Assembly (NCBI GenBank): GCA_007570785.1
Contig: ML661885.1
Coordinates: 35,906,086 to 35,970,085, forward strand
DNA from: Antilocapra americana
Lineage: Eukaryota > Chordata > Mammalia > Artiodactyla > Antilocapridae
Length of the DNA: 64,000 bases
Direction: 5' to 3'
How positions within the stretch are numbered: position 1 is the stretch's first letter; each line of letters opens with the position of its first letter. The notes below the pieces were generated by a model. The model saw only the letters and a program-made list of their open reading frames with translations, had not been told where the DNA came from and ran no database searches. Made by a program: the position numbers and the translations under genes. This document shows, piece by piece, positions 12,521-25,829 of this stretch.

Positions 12521-12529
12521 TAATACCTA

Positions 12530-12740
12530 GGAGCCCAGCTGCATAACAGCGAGGTCAGCTGAGGAGCAATGCTGAGACTTGAGGCCACAATGACTCCATA
12601 TGGAGCTTGAGCGCAGCGAAGGTAATAAACTTTCCCACAATTTCTTTGCTCCTTGCAGTGCTAATGTAGACTGACAGTCACGCATCTTTCTTTCAAGGGA
12701 ATTTTTTACTTGAGGAACCACGATATTTGCAAACAATGAT
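12530..12740. promoter_or_regulatory. Conserved-looking block with spaced E-boxes
   Basis: Unique, relatively GC-balanced stretch with two identical CAGCTG E-boxes at 12536-12541 and 12556-12561, exactly 20 bp apart, and a CATATG at 12597-12602. Also 'gcgcagcgaagg' and several SOX-like ACAAT words. The regulatory role is inferred. Confidence 0.28.
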
Positions 12741-13589
12741 TACTATCTACAGATACAAGGAAAGCCCTGGTCCAGCCTAATAAAGTCACCTGCAAATGTG
12801 TGCATGCATGTGCATACCTGTTTAATCTTTTAATGTAACTGATACAGAGTCTGCACCCCTTGGCTTGTGCAAAAGATATTTTCCCTTTTTTTTTTTCTTT
12901 TCTTGGAATGAATACTCACTGAAGAGAGGCTGGCATTAGCTTCATGGTAATAAGATGACTCTAAATGAGGTATCTGAGGACAGCAACATTAGAAACTGGG
13001 GACGGCTGCGGACAGCAGATTTGGGATACTGGTATCATGTATGTAACAAATCTTTATTAATAAGTACATTAAATCCCATATTTTTCATTTATAACTGCTG
13101 CATAATTTCCTGTTAACACTCCATGTAAATTCCAGATAAGGTAATAATTTTTTTTTTTCAGAATTCTATTTCTGTTTCATTATATGTTCTACACTCTGCC
13201 CCACAGGTCAGTCGCATGATTGAAGTATTATGCCTCATTAAAATTCCACTAGTTAAAACATGGAGACAGAATTTTGGTAATTCTTTTCTCCATTACTAGA
13301 ATTAACCATTCCAATACATTCCCAGGCTCCCTGAACCTCATAATTTATGTATACATATACTCTCAAATCGACACTATTAGCAAGTTCTTAAATGTACACA
13401 CACAGGAGAAGCCCATGTAGCGCAGATATGTGCTGGTCAAGGGGTCTCAATGTCCTAAACAGAAAGCTCTTATCTTTCTTCAGCTCCAGTGGCTGAAAAT
13501 CCTTGCCCCACCACCTCCCAGTTCAGTATTTCTAGCTAGCAGCTGCTATCAGAAACCTAAATAACAAAAATATGCAAACTCGCACACTA
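12741..13589. other. Unique DNA, no gene seen
   Basis: No supported gene. Contains a T-run near 12883-12896 and AT-rich sequence; nothing recognisable. Confidence 0.55.
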
Positions 13590-13920
13590 ATTCCCTTTGG
13601 AGATAGATCTTGGCTGCAGCCCTGTCATAAATCAGAGAATTTCGATATGAAATGAGGCAAGCAGCTCTAATCATTTCTGCATTTCAAATTGGATCACTGG
13701 CTCAATCACTGGGCTTTTTTAAACTGCTTGCCTAAGAGCAAATGTGAGGCGGGAGATAATTCTGAAGACATCTCTTCTTTTGTGGCCGGAGAACTCTTTT
13801 AACTGTTTCAAGACTGAAGGCCACATTTCAGTGATAATAGCACAAATCTGCTGGGAGAGATATGGATCCTTCAAGACATCTTCCTCCTCTTTCAACTCAC
13901 AGAATTCCATCAATATCTGC
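13590..13920. promoter_or_regulatory. Conserved-looking noncoding block
   Basis: Unique sequence with mixed composition and several word types common in enhancers: 'ctctaatcatttctgcattt', 'tttcaaattggatcac', 'cttttgtggcc' (RUNX-like), 'cagtgataatagcac'. Open frames exist on both strands (64 and 67 codons) with no splice context, so noncoding is preferred. Confidence 0.28.
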
Positions 13921-16900
13921 ATATATTATATATATTAATATATGTGTGTGCATATGGGTTTTGTGTGTCTAAAAAAGGAAGTGAGGGGGGAAAAAAAGAA
14001 GAGAAACATCTGACATGTAGCCACAGTCTATTTCTCCTCAGAATTTCCTGTTTTTGACACAAGGCAAGTTTCAATTGCACTATGAGATAGTTAACATTTT
14101 TAAACTAGGAAAATGTATTTCAAATCAAATGAAATTGTACCCAAATGTGAAACACTCTGGGGTTTCAAGGATGGTCTGCTGATCTGACCACTCTTCAGTA
14201 GCCAGATGAGAAACAGGAGAGTCTTTTCACCTTCCCAGATGATTTCTGAGTCCTTATTATGATTGCATTTTTATATTTTCACATCTCAGACAACCCTTTA
14301 AAAACAATGTATCAAGAGGAAAAAAGGAAAAGAAAAAAAGGCTTCGAGGCAATTACTGAGAGTAAAGAATCCTCTTGACCTTTTGATATTTTTGCTTTGA
14401 GTCTCCCTTATTTCTTATCCAAATGATACTAAAGGGTTGTTGCAGGTTTCCTGTGCTCATGACAGCGCTTTGAAATGGAATTTAACTCTGTTTTTCAGAG
14501 AGTTTTTGTAATGCCTTGTAAGCCTAATAGTGATCTGATGAAATTTTAAAGCTAAGCTGCTTGTGTTTTGAGAACAGACTAAAAATGTTTATCAATTTAT
14601 TCTTTTACACAGTTAAACAAAACAATTCTGCTTTATCTGGTGTTTATTTTTCTATTTTCACCTTTTAATGGCTGACATTGTGTTGAACTTATGGGGACTC
14701 AGGATACAAATTTACCATTTCCTTCCTTATTAATTTTGTTAATTGAGAGAGTGGTGATGTCATGGTGATAAAGGTGTTGGAGGACTTTAAAAATATTACA
14801 TTCCTACTATGCCCACCTAATAAATGATAATATTCCCAGGTATTTTTGGTGTAGCTTTATACACTGCATTTCTAACTCAGAAACATGAACATGACTCATT
14901 TTCCTGCATATTTTCAGATTCATTAAGATAATCCAATTTGTGAGGTTTATAAAATACTGTAAAAATATAAAATGCCTTTAAATAAACAATGTTTATAATG
15001 TGAAAATTTAGTATTTACTTGATTTTTCTTGCACACAAATTTAAAACTATTAAAGATTCAGCATTAACATTTTCATTGTGTTAATTAAAAGCTATATTCA
15101 CAGAACTATCTTTTTAAGCTCTGCAGTTGTAATAATGAAGAAGTGACATATTTCTAAGAACTATATTAAACTCTTTGTTTAATAAATACATTATGTGAGT
15201 TAAAAAGCTAACAGGAAAAAAATGCTTAAGTAATCTAACTTATAAAGGAAAATCTTTTATTAACATTAGGTATCACTTGGTTTTTGTTGTCACTTTTTTC
15301 CCCCAAATAATTATTCAAGGAGAATGCCACAGGGTTCTAAGAAGTTTCAAAACCTTAATCTCATGAATACATAAAGTTTATTGTTTACAACCGGGTTTGT
15401 GGCCTCCACAGAGAAGAAAAACATCAGAATCAGCCCACTGATTCATAACCTATATTTACTTTTTTCTTTATCTGAGAACATTCAGCTAAGGCTCCAAGCT
15501 TTAGTGGGGAGTTAAGTCTGAAAACTGAGCTATTTTAAGAGAACAGGGGTGGTTGTTACCCCACTAACTTATCTACCCACAACTGATAAATACTTATAAT
15601 AACCTTGCATTATCCCTCTAATCCCTCCTATTTTTATTTTCCTGGATAGATCCCAAGCTACTAAAACTATGACTCAACTACAGTCTTTCAAGTCTGATAT
15701 GCTTATTCCTAAAGTGCACCTCATGTCTTTTCCACAGTGATTGAGTAGGTGTTGGTAAATGCTAGCTACATTTCCATTGACTCTCCCTGTGTGTGCACGT
15801 GTGTGTGTATGCATATACACATGCTTTTTTCTTATATTACTAAATGAATTTCTTCAAGATAATGTTCCAATGTATCATAAAAGCTGTCCATGTTCATTAC
15901 AGAGGACTTAATGTTTTGGATACAAACATCTCTCTTCTTCCAATAAATCTCTGATTCAAAAACATCCTTGGTATTATTAATGGCCCCCAAAACCATTTAA
16001 AGTAAACCAATACAGCATCTTAAGAATGGGATACACAAAATTTTTAGTATATGTGTGACTTGAAATATAGGCATTGAAAAGTAAGTAATAAAAGTAGAGT
16101 AGAAATACAGGTTGTCTGCTCTATGACACTTACACACTTTATGATTATTATCCAGCACGGACTTTCTATCTACAAAAGAAGAAGGACACTAACCTGATAT
16201 ACCTGGAACTCGTTTTAGGGGGTTTCTTAGCCTAGACACATCATGATGATATCATTGGAAGCTGAATTAAATGCAAGTCATCACAGATGAAAAATAAGCC
16301 CTCACTAACAGAGCTAGGAGTAGAGTATATGACATGAGGGAGCATCAGGCTAGCTCAGGGAAAACTAAGGGAAAATAGTAAAAGTGGGTAGAAGAAAGCC
16401 ACTTAGAAGCTAATTAGAAAAAATAAAGGAGAAGACAGCTAGCTGTGAACAAAATGAGTCAAAGTTGAGTTCTAGAAAGTGCCAAGAATGGGAAGAATAC
16501 GAATGGCAGAGTGGAAAAAGGAAAAAAAAAAAAAGGATAAAGTAAATAATACCACTGTGAAAGAACAACACAAAACTGAGCTAGTAGGAGAGATGACAAG
16601 GTCACATATAGGTAATTTAGACAACAAAATGTACTATGTACATTAACCTAAATATATCACCAACATTCCCAACAATCTGCCTAAGTTCAAATTTCTATAT
16701 TAAACAAATCCCTAGCTTTTTTAAACCTTAGGTTTTATGAACTTTGTTGGCAAAGGAGATAAAATCGTTTGCCAAAGTTACCTTTTCTAATTCTATATAA
16801 AACACTGCCATATGGCTAGTAGCTATTGCTAAGGCAGTCTCTTTGCTCAGGCTTAGGAAAATTATTGCTATATGTAGTTTTAAGTCTGGATAATATGACA

Positions 16901-18172
16901 AAATTTGGGACTGTCATTTTTAATACACTGTTTCTGACAGTCAATCAAACCATAAATGCTGGCGGTAAATTATCAGGGGTAACTGAATAACAGGAGTAGA
17001 GGTCAGGTCACGGAGTTTGGATTTTAAGACCTACAAGGGTTGCTCTTACCATTTCACTGAGCTTTCACCTTTCAGGTGACTCTCCAGGCTAACTGCTTTG
17101 TAACACATTTTGAGCTACTAAAGGTTTTAAAATATAATGAGATTAGGAATTCTTACATCTCATACAACTATGTACACTAAGTCAGGCGTTTCTCCTGACT
17201 GGGGACCATGCTCTCAACAGGTCAATGAGGAGAGAGCCCCCAAGCCCACCCATCATCAGCTGTCACGTAAACTTGCCCCTGGACTGGCCTGACATACATC
17301 CTTACTGTAAGAATTTAGTAAAGAACTATCTTAAATGGCATCCTGCCTGTGTGGAGGCAGTGTGGTTAATCTTTGACAAAAGAGCATTCACATGTCAACA
17401 AAACAAATGCCTAATGGAGGGCCCTACTGCAAAAGAATAAAGTAGGCCATTCAAGTTGCCAATAAAAAAGAAATTTAGAAAAGATTGAAAGTTTGATTCC
17501 AGCGTCATCCCTTGCACAGAGATTGAAGTCCGACCCAATGTCCAGAGCGTCTCCAGGAGCCCTAAACTGAAGTTACACCAGGCTTCAAAGGGGCCACCTG
17601 AACAGTCCTGTGGAATGACTCCCTTTCTGTCTGAGAGAAGGAAAAAAGAAAAACAAAGCACTCTGTTATTTTAAAATGAATTTTTCCTATAAAATGTGCT
17701 TTCAAAATTATTGTGGAAAAGATTACTGAAAAAAGAAAAATGTTTTGTATCTTCCCCTCACTTTATCCCCCTACATTTACCATAGGAATCTTTTCCTTTC
17801 CACACAAAGAGTAATCTTGGGTAATCACAGATTTTGCCACACCAAAATCTGAGTTAGAGATCTTAAGAGAATTCGTGTTTTTGCCAGATACATGTAAGGA
17901 GATTAATCCTTAGCTCAAACATTACCTAGTGCATTTTAATGCTATTTTTTCTTTTGCTTATATAGGTAAGAAAGTAAGTGTATGTTTCAAATTCAACCAG
18001 TATTTCAGTTTCCTGCAAATGCACACATTATCACCAGGTATAAGAGTCTAGTAGTCAATAAAACAAACAAGTAAAAAAGATCAACAGTAAAAGGTAAAAA
18101 AAAAAAAAAAGTGTATAAAATTTCCTTAGTGTTTTCATACACCACACTAGTAATTTTTTAAAATATGGATTC
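13921..18172. other. Unique AT-rich DNA, no gene seen
   Basis: More than 4 kb without a supported gene or clear repeat. Local features: an AT/TG-rich stretch at 13920-13958, a TG-rich stretch at 15788-15830, and an A-run near 16520-16534. Confidence 0.55.
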
Positions 18173-18399
18173 CACTGGTTCTCAACCAGGGGCAATCTTG
18201 CCCCTCCCTCTCCTCCTCCATCCAGAGGACATTTGGCAATGTCTAGAGACATTTCTGATTATCACAATTGGGGGCATGCTACTGGTATCTAGTAGGCAGA
18301 GGCCAGGGTGCTGCTCAACATCTTACAAAGCACAAGACAGCCCCCACTCCAAGGACCATCTGGCCCAAGAGGCCAGTGGTGCCAAGGTTGGAAAACTTA
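18173..18399 (+). mobile_element. MER20 (hAT-Charlie) DNA transposon
   Basis: Left end CACTGGTTCTCAACC against the MER20 terminus CAGTGGTTCTCAACC. The interior follows MER20: 'gaggacatttggcaatgtct', 'agacatttctgattatcaca', 'gctactggtatctagtaggc', 'acagcccccac'. The right end 'aaggttggaaaactt' matches the reversed terminus. Non-autonomous and ancient. Confidence 0.9.
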
Positions 18400-19893
18400 G
18401 TTTCTGGTTACAGCAAAAGTCATGATTATTCAAGAATACTCCCTTTGTATGGAAAGGAAGGATTCCTTTTAAAATTCGTATTACTAATCTATACTTTCTG
18501 GCTTATAATTTTAACACTGGAATAGTTGTATTGTCATTTCTGCTATATAGAAATGTTCCATATGGAAACCTAAAAACAGACTTGTCAGCAGTTTCTTTGT
18601 GGATAATGTTGTACCTGGAGTACTTTTACAAGGAAAGCTGGAATTAGCACAGTCACTGTATGTCATTTTCCCCTTAGTTTTATCATAGAAAAAAGTCTCG
18701 GGCATGCATTCTCAACTAAAAGGCATTTTGACTATTCTTATGTCAAACTGAACACAGTTAAAGGTCCATAGCTCTAAGTTTAAAGGGCAGCTCTTTGCCT
18801 AGAGCTAAAGCAACCCTTTATTTTAGAGCTATGTGGTGCCATCTTCACTTTTGTCCCATATATGTGCCATTCATCTCTAGGAGTGTTAAATTTTCACTTC
18901 TGTACACAGTCCTCAAAATAATTTTATCTGCTCTAGCTAAGCCACTAAGTAGAGTGTAAACTCCGTGAGGGCAGGGATATTTTGCTTATTTCCTATGTCT
19001 CCTCAAATGGAAAATAAAAATTTGTGTCCTGAAAGCCAAATGCTTTATTTATTAAAGTCAGAAAATTTCAAATATGCTTTGATACTGGATCAGTCACAAT
19101 AAAGATATCCAGCAACTTCGAGAGGCCTCTAATAATTTTACACAACAACTCATTGTATAAATTTCTCTAAAAAAATTGGGAAACAACAGAAGATAGAAGG
19201 TGGGGGAAATTATTTCAGTTCTAATCTCTTTTGACAACATTTAGAGGTATCATAGGTTAATCAAAACAAAATTTAACATTGCATGGAAATAATCTACAGT
19301 CCACTTTGAAGTGAACTGGGCTGATGATTTAGTATCTCACTGAAATATTTTTAAACTGACTTAAAAATCATTTAATCCTATCGGACAACCCAACAGTTGT
19401 TCTCTTTTTGCTCCAAGGCATTTCCACATTAATTAATGCTCTAAATCTTCTGTTACCTCCAACACACACACACAGACCCACAAACATACCAGAAACCCTC
19501 CCAACTCACAAATACTCTTAATCTAAATTGTTCTTATTCATTCTACAGGCCTACCTCGCTAAGATATAATTTCTATTTTTATCCCCAAATATATGTTAAG
19601 TATTCTTCTAGCATACTATATTTCCTCCTTTAGCATTCATAATATTACTGCTAATTAACTGTTATACAGCAGTTGTCCATTTATTTTTAATTCCCACTAA
19701 AATGTAATTTCTGGATTACAAGATCTATGTTTATTTCAAATACACTAAAATACATTCAGTGTCTACAACCCCAACTGGCATCTCTTCAATAATAAATGCT
19801 TGTTAATGACTATATGAATAAAATAAAATATATAAACAGTTACTTTGTATGCAACAACTTCTACTCAGAGCACATATATGATTTAACTCAAAT
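18400..19893. other. AT-rich DNA with a short L2 tail
   Basis: A short match to the L2 3' tail lies at about 18950-19005 ('tgtaaactccgtgagggcag'). The rest is unrecognised, with a small CA tract near 19464. No gene supported. Confidence 0.5.
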
Positions 19894-19905
19894 CAGACAG
19901 TTATG

Positions 19906-20115
19906 CTTAGTGGTAAAAAACCCATCTGCCAATGCAGGAGACATAAGAGATGCAGGTTTGATCCCTGGGTCAAGAAGATCCCCTGCAGGAGGGTATAGCA
20001 GCCCACTCCAGTATTCTTGCCTGGGAAATCCCAAGGACAGAGGATGCTGGTGGACTACAGTCCACAGGGTTGCAAAGAGCCAGACATGACTAAAGTGACT
20101 GAGCATGCACTCATG
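19906..20115 (+). mobile_element. Bov-tA SINE
   Basis: Starts slightly inside the consensus head ('cttagtggtaaaaaacccat') and ends 'ctgagcatgcactcatg'. A 12-bp duplication with one mismatch, cagacagttatg / caggcagttatg, is at 19894-19905 and 20116-20127. Confidence 0.95.
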
Positions 20116-20127
20116 CAGGCAGTTATG

Positions 20128-22607
20128 TACTTAAAACAAATAATTTTTTTGTTTGAACCTTAACACTTCAAGGTTAAAGGGATTTGGGGATCTAGATCCT
20201 TAGAGAGGAAACTAGAGAGCCCTGGGTGCTGATATCAGTGGGAAATGGAAAAAAAGAAAAAAAAAGGTAAAACAAAGACTGTAAAGGTTTTACACTATTT
20301 TTCACATAGCTGTTTGGTTCTTCCTTCTCTAAGAAACACTCTATTTTCACCACATGTCTAGCATGGAAATCCCCCAGCTCACAAAAAAGGTACATTAAGG
20401 TATTTAATTGTTTTTTTTCTATGTAGGTGAGATAACATGGTAACGACTATTAAATACCTGATAATTTGTAAGGATTATGGTGTGAAACACTGTCTTGCCT
20501 ACATTAGTTCCCAATGCTTCCCTGACCCAGTTACGAGTGGTATTATTTATTCCATCATACTTCCCCTTCCTCAGAAGGGTCATTTGCTTTAAGTCAAAAT
20601 CGGTAAGGAGAAAGGGCACAGCCCCAGCATCCCAGTGTGTATAGCCATATGCTTGCCTCTTTTCAGAATCAATGTTCCACCTTTAAAGACAAGAACATAG
20701 AGTTTCAAATGACAGTTCTGACATCCAATGTGGTGTTTGCATTTAACTGATCATCCCAACTCCAGTGGTGAGATACAGGCCACTGTCAGATACCTAGTAC
20801 TTCTCAGGACACTGTCCAGACTAGTCTCCCTGGGCTTTATCGGAGGGTTTTATCAGGCCTCCACATGATAAGAGTTGCTACTATTTGCCAAGTTGGAATT
20901 TTTGTAAAATTCCTTAATTTTCTGTTGTTAATCCATCAAATGCAAACACATGAAAACTTATCTTACTTTACAAGAAGAAATGATTGTTGGACTGAAGAGT
21001 ACTAAGAGATAGAGGATGGGGGGCAGTGCGGCTGTCTTTAGCTTACTTAACTCTATCAAAACCAGGCTACTTGGTGCTTTTAACACCCGAGGAAAAAGGA
21101 ATCTATGCACAGCACTAAACTCCCTGCTTGCCTTTTTCTTGGTGTATTCAGAGCCAGAATTTAGACAGAAGTAACTTAGTTTCCCTAAAATATTTTGTTG
21201 TTGATGTTATAATATATATGATAAAATATATTCTGTTGAGGGTGTACAGGCATAATTTTTAGAAAATTTAGAAAAAATAAAGTGAAAATATTTTAAAGAG
21301 AAGTAATAACTCTAAAGTTCCAAAATTAACCTCAAAAACATTTCAAATAATCTTTAGAATTAGTTCAGAGTACAATCCTACTAAACAGTATTATAATTTA
21401 GAATTTCTCAATATTTAAAAATATTGATTTTTCAACAGCAAAGTCATTTTCTAAGTTGCCGAAAAGGCTAAAATATAATTTAGGCCTTTAAAAAAAAAAA
21501 CAAAAAAACCCTGTAACATTAAACTGCAACAACCAAAAGGGGGGTATGATAAAAATGCTTTACTTTATGAGGAATTTTATAAATAAAACAGAAAATTGTT
21601 TAGCCAGTCAACTTCTTATAAACATTTTAGGTATTGCAAATGATCTTTTCTTATAAGGTTTTTATGACCATAGTAGTTGGCAAGAGGGCTATTCCATGCT
21701 CTGTTAAAATACATGGAGAATGAGCAATGAGTTGGACAGGCTGTGCAGGTTCAGAGTTCTCAGTCCTGAACTCGACTTCAGTGGAAAACTCCTCTCATTT
21801 ACTTCAGCGCCTTTTCTCCAAACCAGCACTTCCGCCCATGTATTTATTCTCTAGCCCTCTGGGAAGTCACCTTTCATCAAAAGAAATGTGCTAATCTTCC
21901 GCAGTTTCACTGCCATTGGCACCTCTAGCCCCCTCTCTGTTGCTTCCATCTGAGTATACACGAAAAAAAGCTTTCAGGATTCTCAACAATACAAAAAAGA
22001 AAAAAAAAATTCTCTTTACTGTCCTGGCAGATGAAAGACCTTAGTCTCAAAACTCAGTTGCATAGACCTCAGTTGCATCATAAAATGCATGAATCCAAGA
22101 AAGATAGCCTTTAGTTTTTATTTTTTCAGAAGCATACTGTAAATGTGTTGCCTAGTTTTCTTCTGTAAGCATTCAAAAGCTAAAACATTCTTTTATAACA
22201 ACTTTATTGTCAAAACTTTCCAATATCTATTGTGCAAAACCATCCAGAATACTATGAAAAATATAATACTCAATGTTATTCCTCATACATGAGTGTGTAA
22301 CCAAATAATACATATACAAAAATATATAAGCAAATAATAAGAAAATCTTATGAAGGTGGAATTAGAGAAGTGATAAATATGAATGATGTCCCACTCCATA
22401 TTCTAATAATTTTAAAAAATATGAATAAGTTCCAAACATGCAATGCAGCCCAATTAGGTTTCAAGAGCTTGGCTTTATTAAGACTAAAGATGTTATATGA
22501 CTGATTTCTCATTTTACCTTTTCTACCTGAAGTTCCATTCAGCACGGATTTGAAGGAAACTACCCATATTTCTGGATATTTGTCCCTAAAAGAATTCCTT
22601 GATTACA
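20128..22607. other. Unique AT-rich DNA, no gene seen
   Basis: No supported gene or repeat family. A short direct duplication of ctcagttgcat occurs near 22053 and 22068, and A-runs near 20255 and 21489. Confidence 0.55.
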
Positions 22608-22621
22608 AATCAATCAGATGT

Positions 22622-22759
22622 TGCCAGGGAATTCCCTGGTGGTCCAGTGGTTAGAGCTCTATGCTTCCACTGGCTGAGGATACAGGTTCAAGTCCTGGTC
22701 AGGGGAACTAAGATTCTGCAGGCCATGTGATACGGCCAAACAAATTAAAAAAGCCTCCT
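22622..22759 (+). mobile_element. CHR-2-type tRNA-Glu SINE
   Basis: Cetartiodactyl SINE: 'ttccctggtggtccagtggt' (tRNA-like A box region), B box 'ggttcaagtcc', then 'tcaggggaactaagattctg' and 'cacatg'-like 'ggccatgtgatacggccaaa' with an A-rich tail. Flanked by aaatcaatcagatgt / aaatctatcagatgt (22607-22621 and 22760-22774), one mismatch. Confidence 0.93.
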
Positions 22760-22911
22760 AAATCTATCAGATGTCACTAACCAGAGAAAGGAAGAACATG
22801 GGCAGCTGCACCATTTGTTCCTCTCATGCAGATAAATACCCACACTACAAACTGAAATCCATTACTGCCAAACATTTCTGTTTGGGATATTCATGATATG
22901 GACCTTACATC

Positions 22912-23139
22912 AGGGTTTCTCCACCTTAGCACTGTCAAACTCTGGGGTCAGCTCTTTTTTCACTGTGGGAAGCTAGTATAACTCTGGCCTCCCATGCACT
23001 AGAGGGAGTAGTATTGCTTTGCTTTTCCTCCATACCCCTCTTTCCTGCATCCTTGGCCTCCAAGTTTCCACAACCAAATCTATCTCCAGGCATTGTTAAA
23101 TGTTTCTTAAGGGCAAAACTGTCCTTGGGAAGAACTGGT
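22912..23139 (-). mobile_element. MER20 (hAT-Charlie), reversed and diverged
   Basis: Reads as the reverse of MER20: 'cagggtttctccaccttagc', 'tccttggcctcc', 'accaaatctatctccaggca', 'attgttaaatgtttcttaag', ending 'gaactggtg' against the terminal 'gaaccactg'. More diverged than the copy at 18.2 kb. Confidence 0.7.
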
Positions 23140-24444
23140 GAATTATTTGGGTTTCATTAATGAAGAGTTATGGACGCAGTCTTTCATGCTTTCCAATTCA
23201 CTTTTCTGACCTATATCAATTTAAAAATGTCATGTATTCTTATCAGGATAGGATATCAAGGTAGGTTGGTCAATAAAATTACAGTTTCCCCAAGACCTCA
23301 TTCTGTACTTTTGAGCATTAAATCCTAGAAAGAAACCTTGACAAGATGAAGTTGTACAATTTCATCCAACAAATGATCTCACTTCAACACTCACACTAAC
23401 TTTACTATTAAGCAAAAACAGGTACATTTTCAAATATTGATTTCAACTAATGTCTGATCCTAACAGGCATGATCTTATCAAGGTCCCACTATAATAGAAG
23501 GAGTGTCACAGTTAAACAGAATAGGCTGGGATAAGATTGCAATCTTCTTCACGATGATGTGATGGTATCACAGAATGGGGATAGTATTCTAAGTAATTAT
23601 CATTAATAGATCCTGGCAAAGGAAAGAGCAGCCCTTCCTGGGGTCTAAACAAATCTGTGTGAGATAAGCCAAGGTTGCTGAGAATTTAAGGCACCAGGTG
23701 TTCTTGAAGTCATTTTTCAAAGTTTAAAATAACTAGATTTTAAGTGAACAGGGAAGTGTAGAATGATTTTAGTAAAATGAACATGCAAGGGGAAAAATGT
23801 CCCTTTATTATTGATACAGGTGCATTCATTTGTCTTTCTGCCCATTATATCCATTCTGGTTATTTCTATACTTTGATCTAATTAGGGTATTTATAAACAG
23901 GCTAGTTCTAGCTACTGAATGATGTTAAATGCATTAGCTATTTGCAGTCTACCAGACATCAATCTGATAAATTAATCTCCATCACAAGAAACTGAAAAGT
24001 TTTGTTTATATTCCTTAAGTCTTTGGTCCAGCTCTAGTATATTCACACGATGCTAGGTATGGCACCTTAATACAGAAATAGCTCAAAAGAGCTTTTTCAA
24101 GCTTTAAATTTAAGATTCGTATACTACATTGATTCATTCATCCATTGACCCCTATGCCCTAGTACACAAAAGCTCACAATTATCACTTCAATATTTAACT
24201 TTTCATTGAAGCAGGGAAGTTCATGTAATCTACAAAAGGAGTCAGTCAGGATGACTTTTTAACTACTCATTAATGACAGTTTAGTAGACATAATAGGAGA
24301 TTTTATCATAGGTCTATTGTATAAATCCATTGCTGCTTCCTGAAACTGTTAACGCTTCTTACATTGAGCTAAATAAATATTTACATGGTAAAAAGATATT
24401 AGTAATCATTAGCCTAAACAATAAAACACAGTTTTGCTACAAAC
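23140..24444. other. Unique AT-rich DNA, no gene seen
   Basis: No supported gene or repeat. Confidence 0.55.
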
Positions 24445-24456
24445 TTACTATCGAAT

Positions 24457-24662
24457 GGGCTTCCCTGGTGGCTCAGACAGAAAAGAATCTGCCTGAAATG
24501 CAGGAGACCTAGGTTTAATCCCTGGGTTGGGAAGATGCCCTGGAAAAGGGAATGGTTACTCACTCCAGTACTGTCTGGAAAATTCCACAGACAGAAGAGT
24601 CTGGTGGGCTTCAGTCCCTGGGGTCACAAAGAGTGGGACATGACTAAGTGACTAACACTCAT
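24457..24662 (+). mobile_element. Bov-tA SINE
   Basis: Head 'gggcttccctggtggctcag', B-box region 'ggtttaatccc', tail 'gactaagtgactaacactca'. Flanked by ttactatcgaat / ttactactgaat (24445-24456 and 24663-24674), a duplication with two mismatches. Confidence 0.94.
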
Positions 24663-24674
24663 TTACTACTGAAT

Positions 24675-25573
24675 AGGTCATTACTCCCTCTTCTTTTATA
24701 AAAGAGAGATAGAAAGTCCTTTTCCAATCACTGTGATGCAACATATAAAGTTAAACAAATGATATAAGGGGATTAAATTAGTAAATGTGATCAAAATGAT
24801 TTTTCTCAGTTACTTTTTCATATATCTTGAGAGCATGATTATGATTATTACAAAAGCAATGTTATTATTCTTATTCACACTCTGTCCAGACTTCTCTGGG
24901 GAGGGGGAAGGGAAAGTCAAACTATATCTTAGTTTGTGTTTCTCTTTTCAAATGGGTGATTAATTACAGGTGCTGAAATCTTTTGGATAATCACTGAGGA
25001 TGAATGCATCGCTGAAATCAGCAGTCCACAGAGAACTCTAAAAGCTACTAGTTGTTAACATAGTAAAAGAAAACAGAACATTCTACACTTGGTATCTTGT
25101 CTAAAAATAATGCAGTCATTGACCTTAACTTTATCAAACTAGTCCCATCATCAAGGTCAAATACAACAGTAAATAACTTCAGTAGGACATGAGCATACCA
25201 TAAGTATTTATGAAACAACTATATCTGTACCTTGCATCTTTCTATAAAAAGTACTCACAAATAAAAATATTTTTTCAGTAAATGATTTTAATTTTGAAAT
25301 AGAACTGTGAGAGTTGTCAAAGATTTAAGATAAGAAGTTTATCCACTGTTTAATCTTTTCAGAACCTCCATTTCTATCTCAATACCATAACAGAAAATAC
25401 ACATGAGCAAATCTCAAATATGTATCAAAAGAGACCAAAAGCTGCAATTGTTATTAATATATAACCTTATATGTTAGGAGATATTCTTTTACTTTGACCA
25501 AAGGAAAAAGAACAAATGAGAATCTCTGGGCTCTCATTTCTGGGGAGAGACATCACTGATTAATGGGTGTATT
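24675..25573. other. Unique DNA, no gene seen
   Basis: No gene supported. The stretch 24945-25060 is less AT-rich and contains 'gggtgattaattacaggtgc' with a TAATTA core and a CAGGTG E-box, which could be regulatory. Confidence 0.5.
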
Positions 25574-25583
25574 CTGAGGCATT

Positions 25584-25819
25584 CATTGAGCTTCCCTGGT
25601 AACTCAGTGGTAAAGAATCCCCTGCAACACAGAAGACATGGGGTTTAATCCCTGGGTCGAGAAGATCCCCTGGAGAAGGAAATGGCAACCTATTCCAGTA
25701 TGCTTACCTGGAAAATCCCATGGACAGAGGAACCTGGCGGGATGCAAGCTGCAGTCCATGGGGTCATGCAAGAGTGGGACATGACTCCTGTTTGTTGACT
25801 AAACAAAAACAACAAGCAA
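25584..25819 (+). mobile_element. Bov-tA SINE
   Basis: Head 'gagcttccctggtaactcag', tail 'gagtgggacatgactcctgt' followed by an A-rich tail with AAAAC units. Exact 10-bp duplication ctgaggcatt at 25574-25583 and 25820-25829. Confidence 0.95.
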
Positions 25820-25829
25820 CTGAGGCATT

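Noticed and set aside
22622..22759. tRNA-like promoter boxes as a tRNA gene
   Set aside because: They belong to a CHR-2 SINE with an A-rich tail and target duplication. No cloverleaf is complete.
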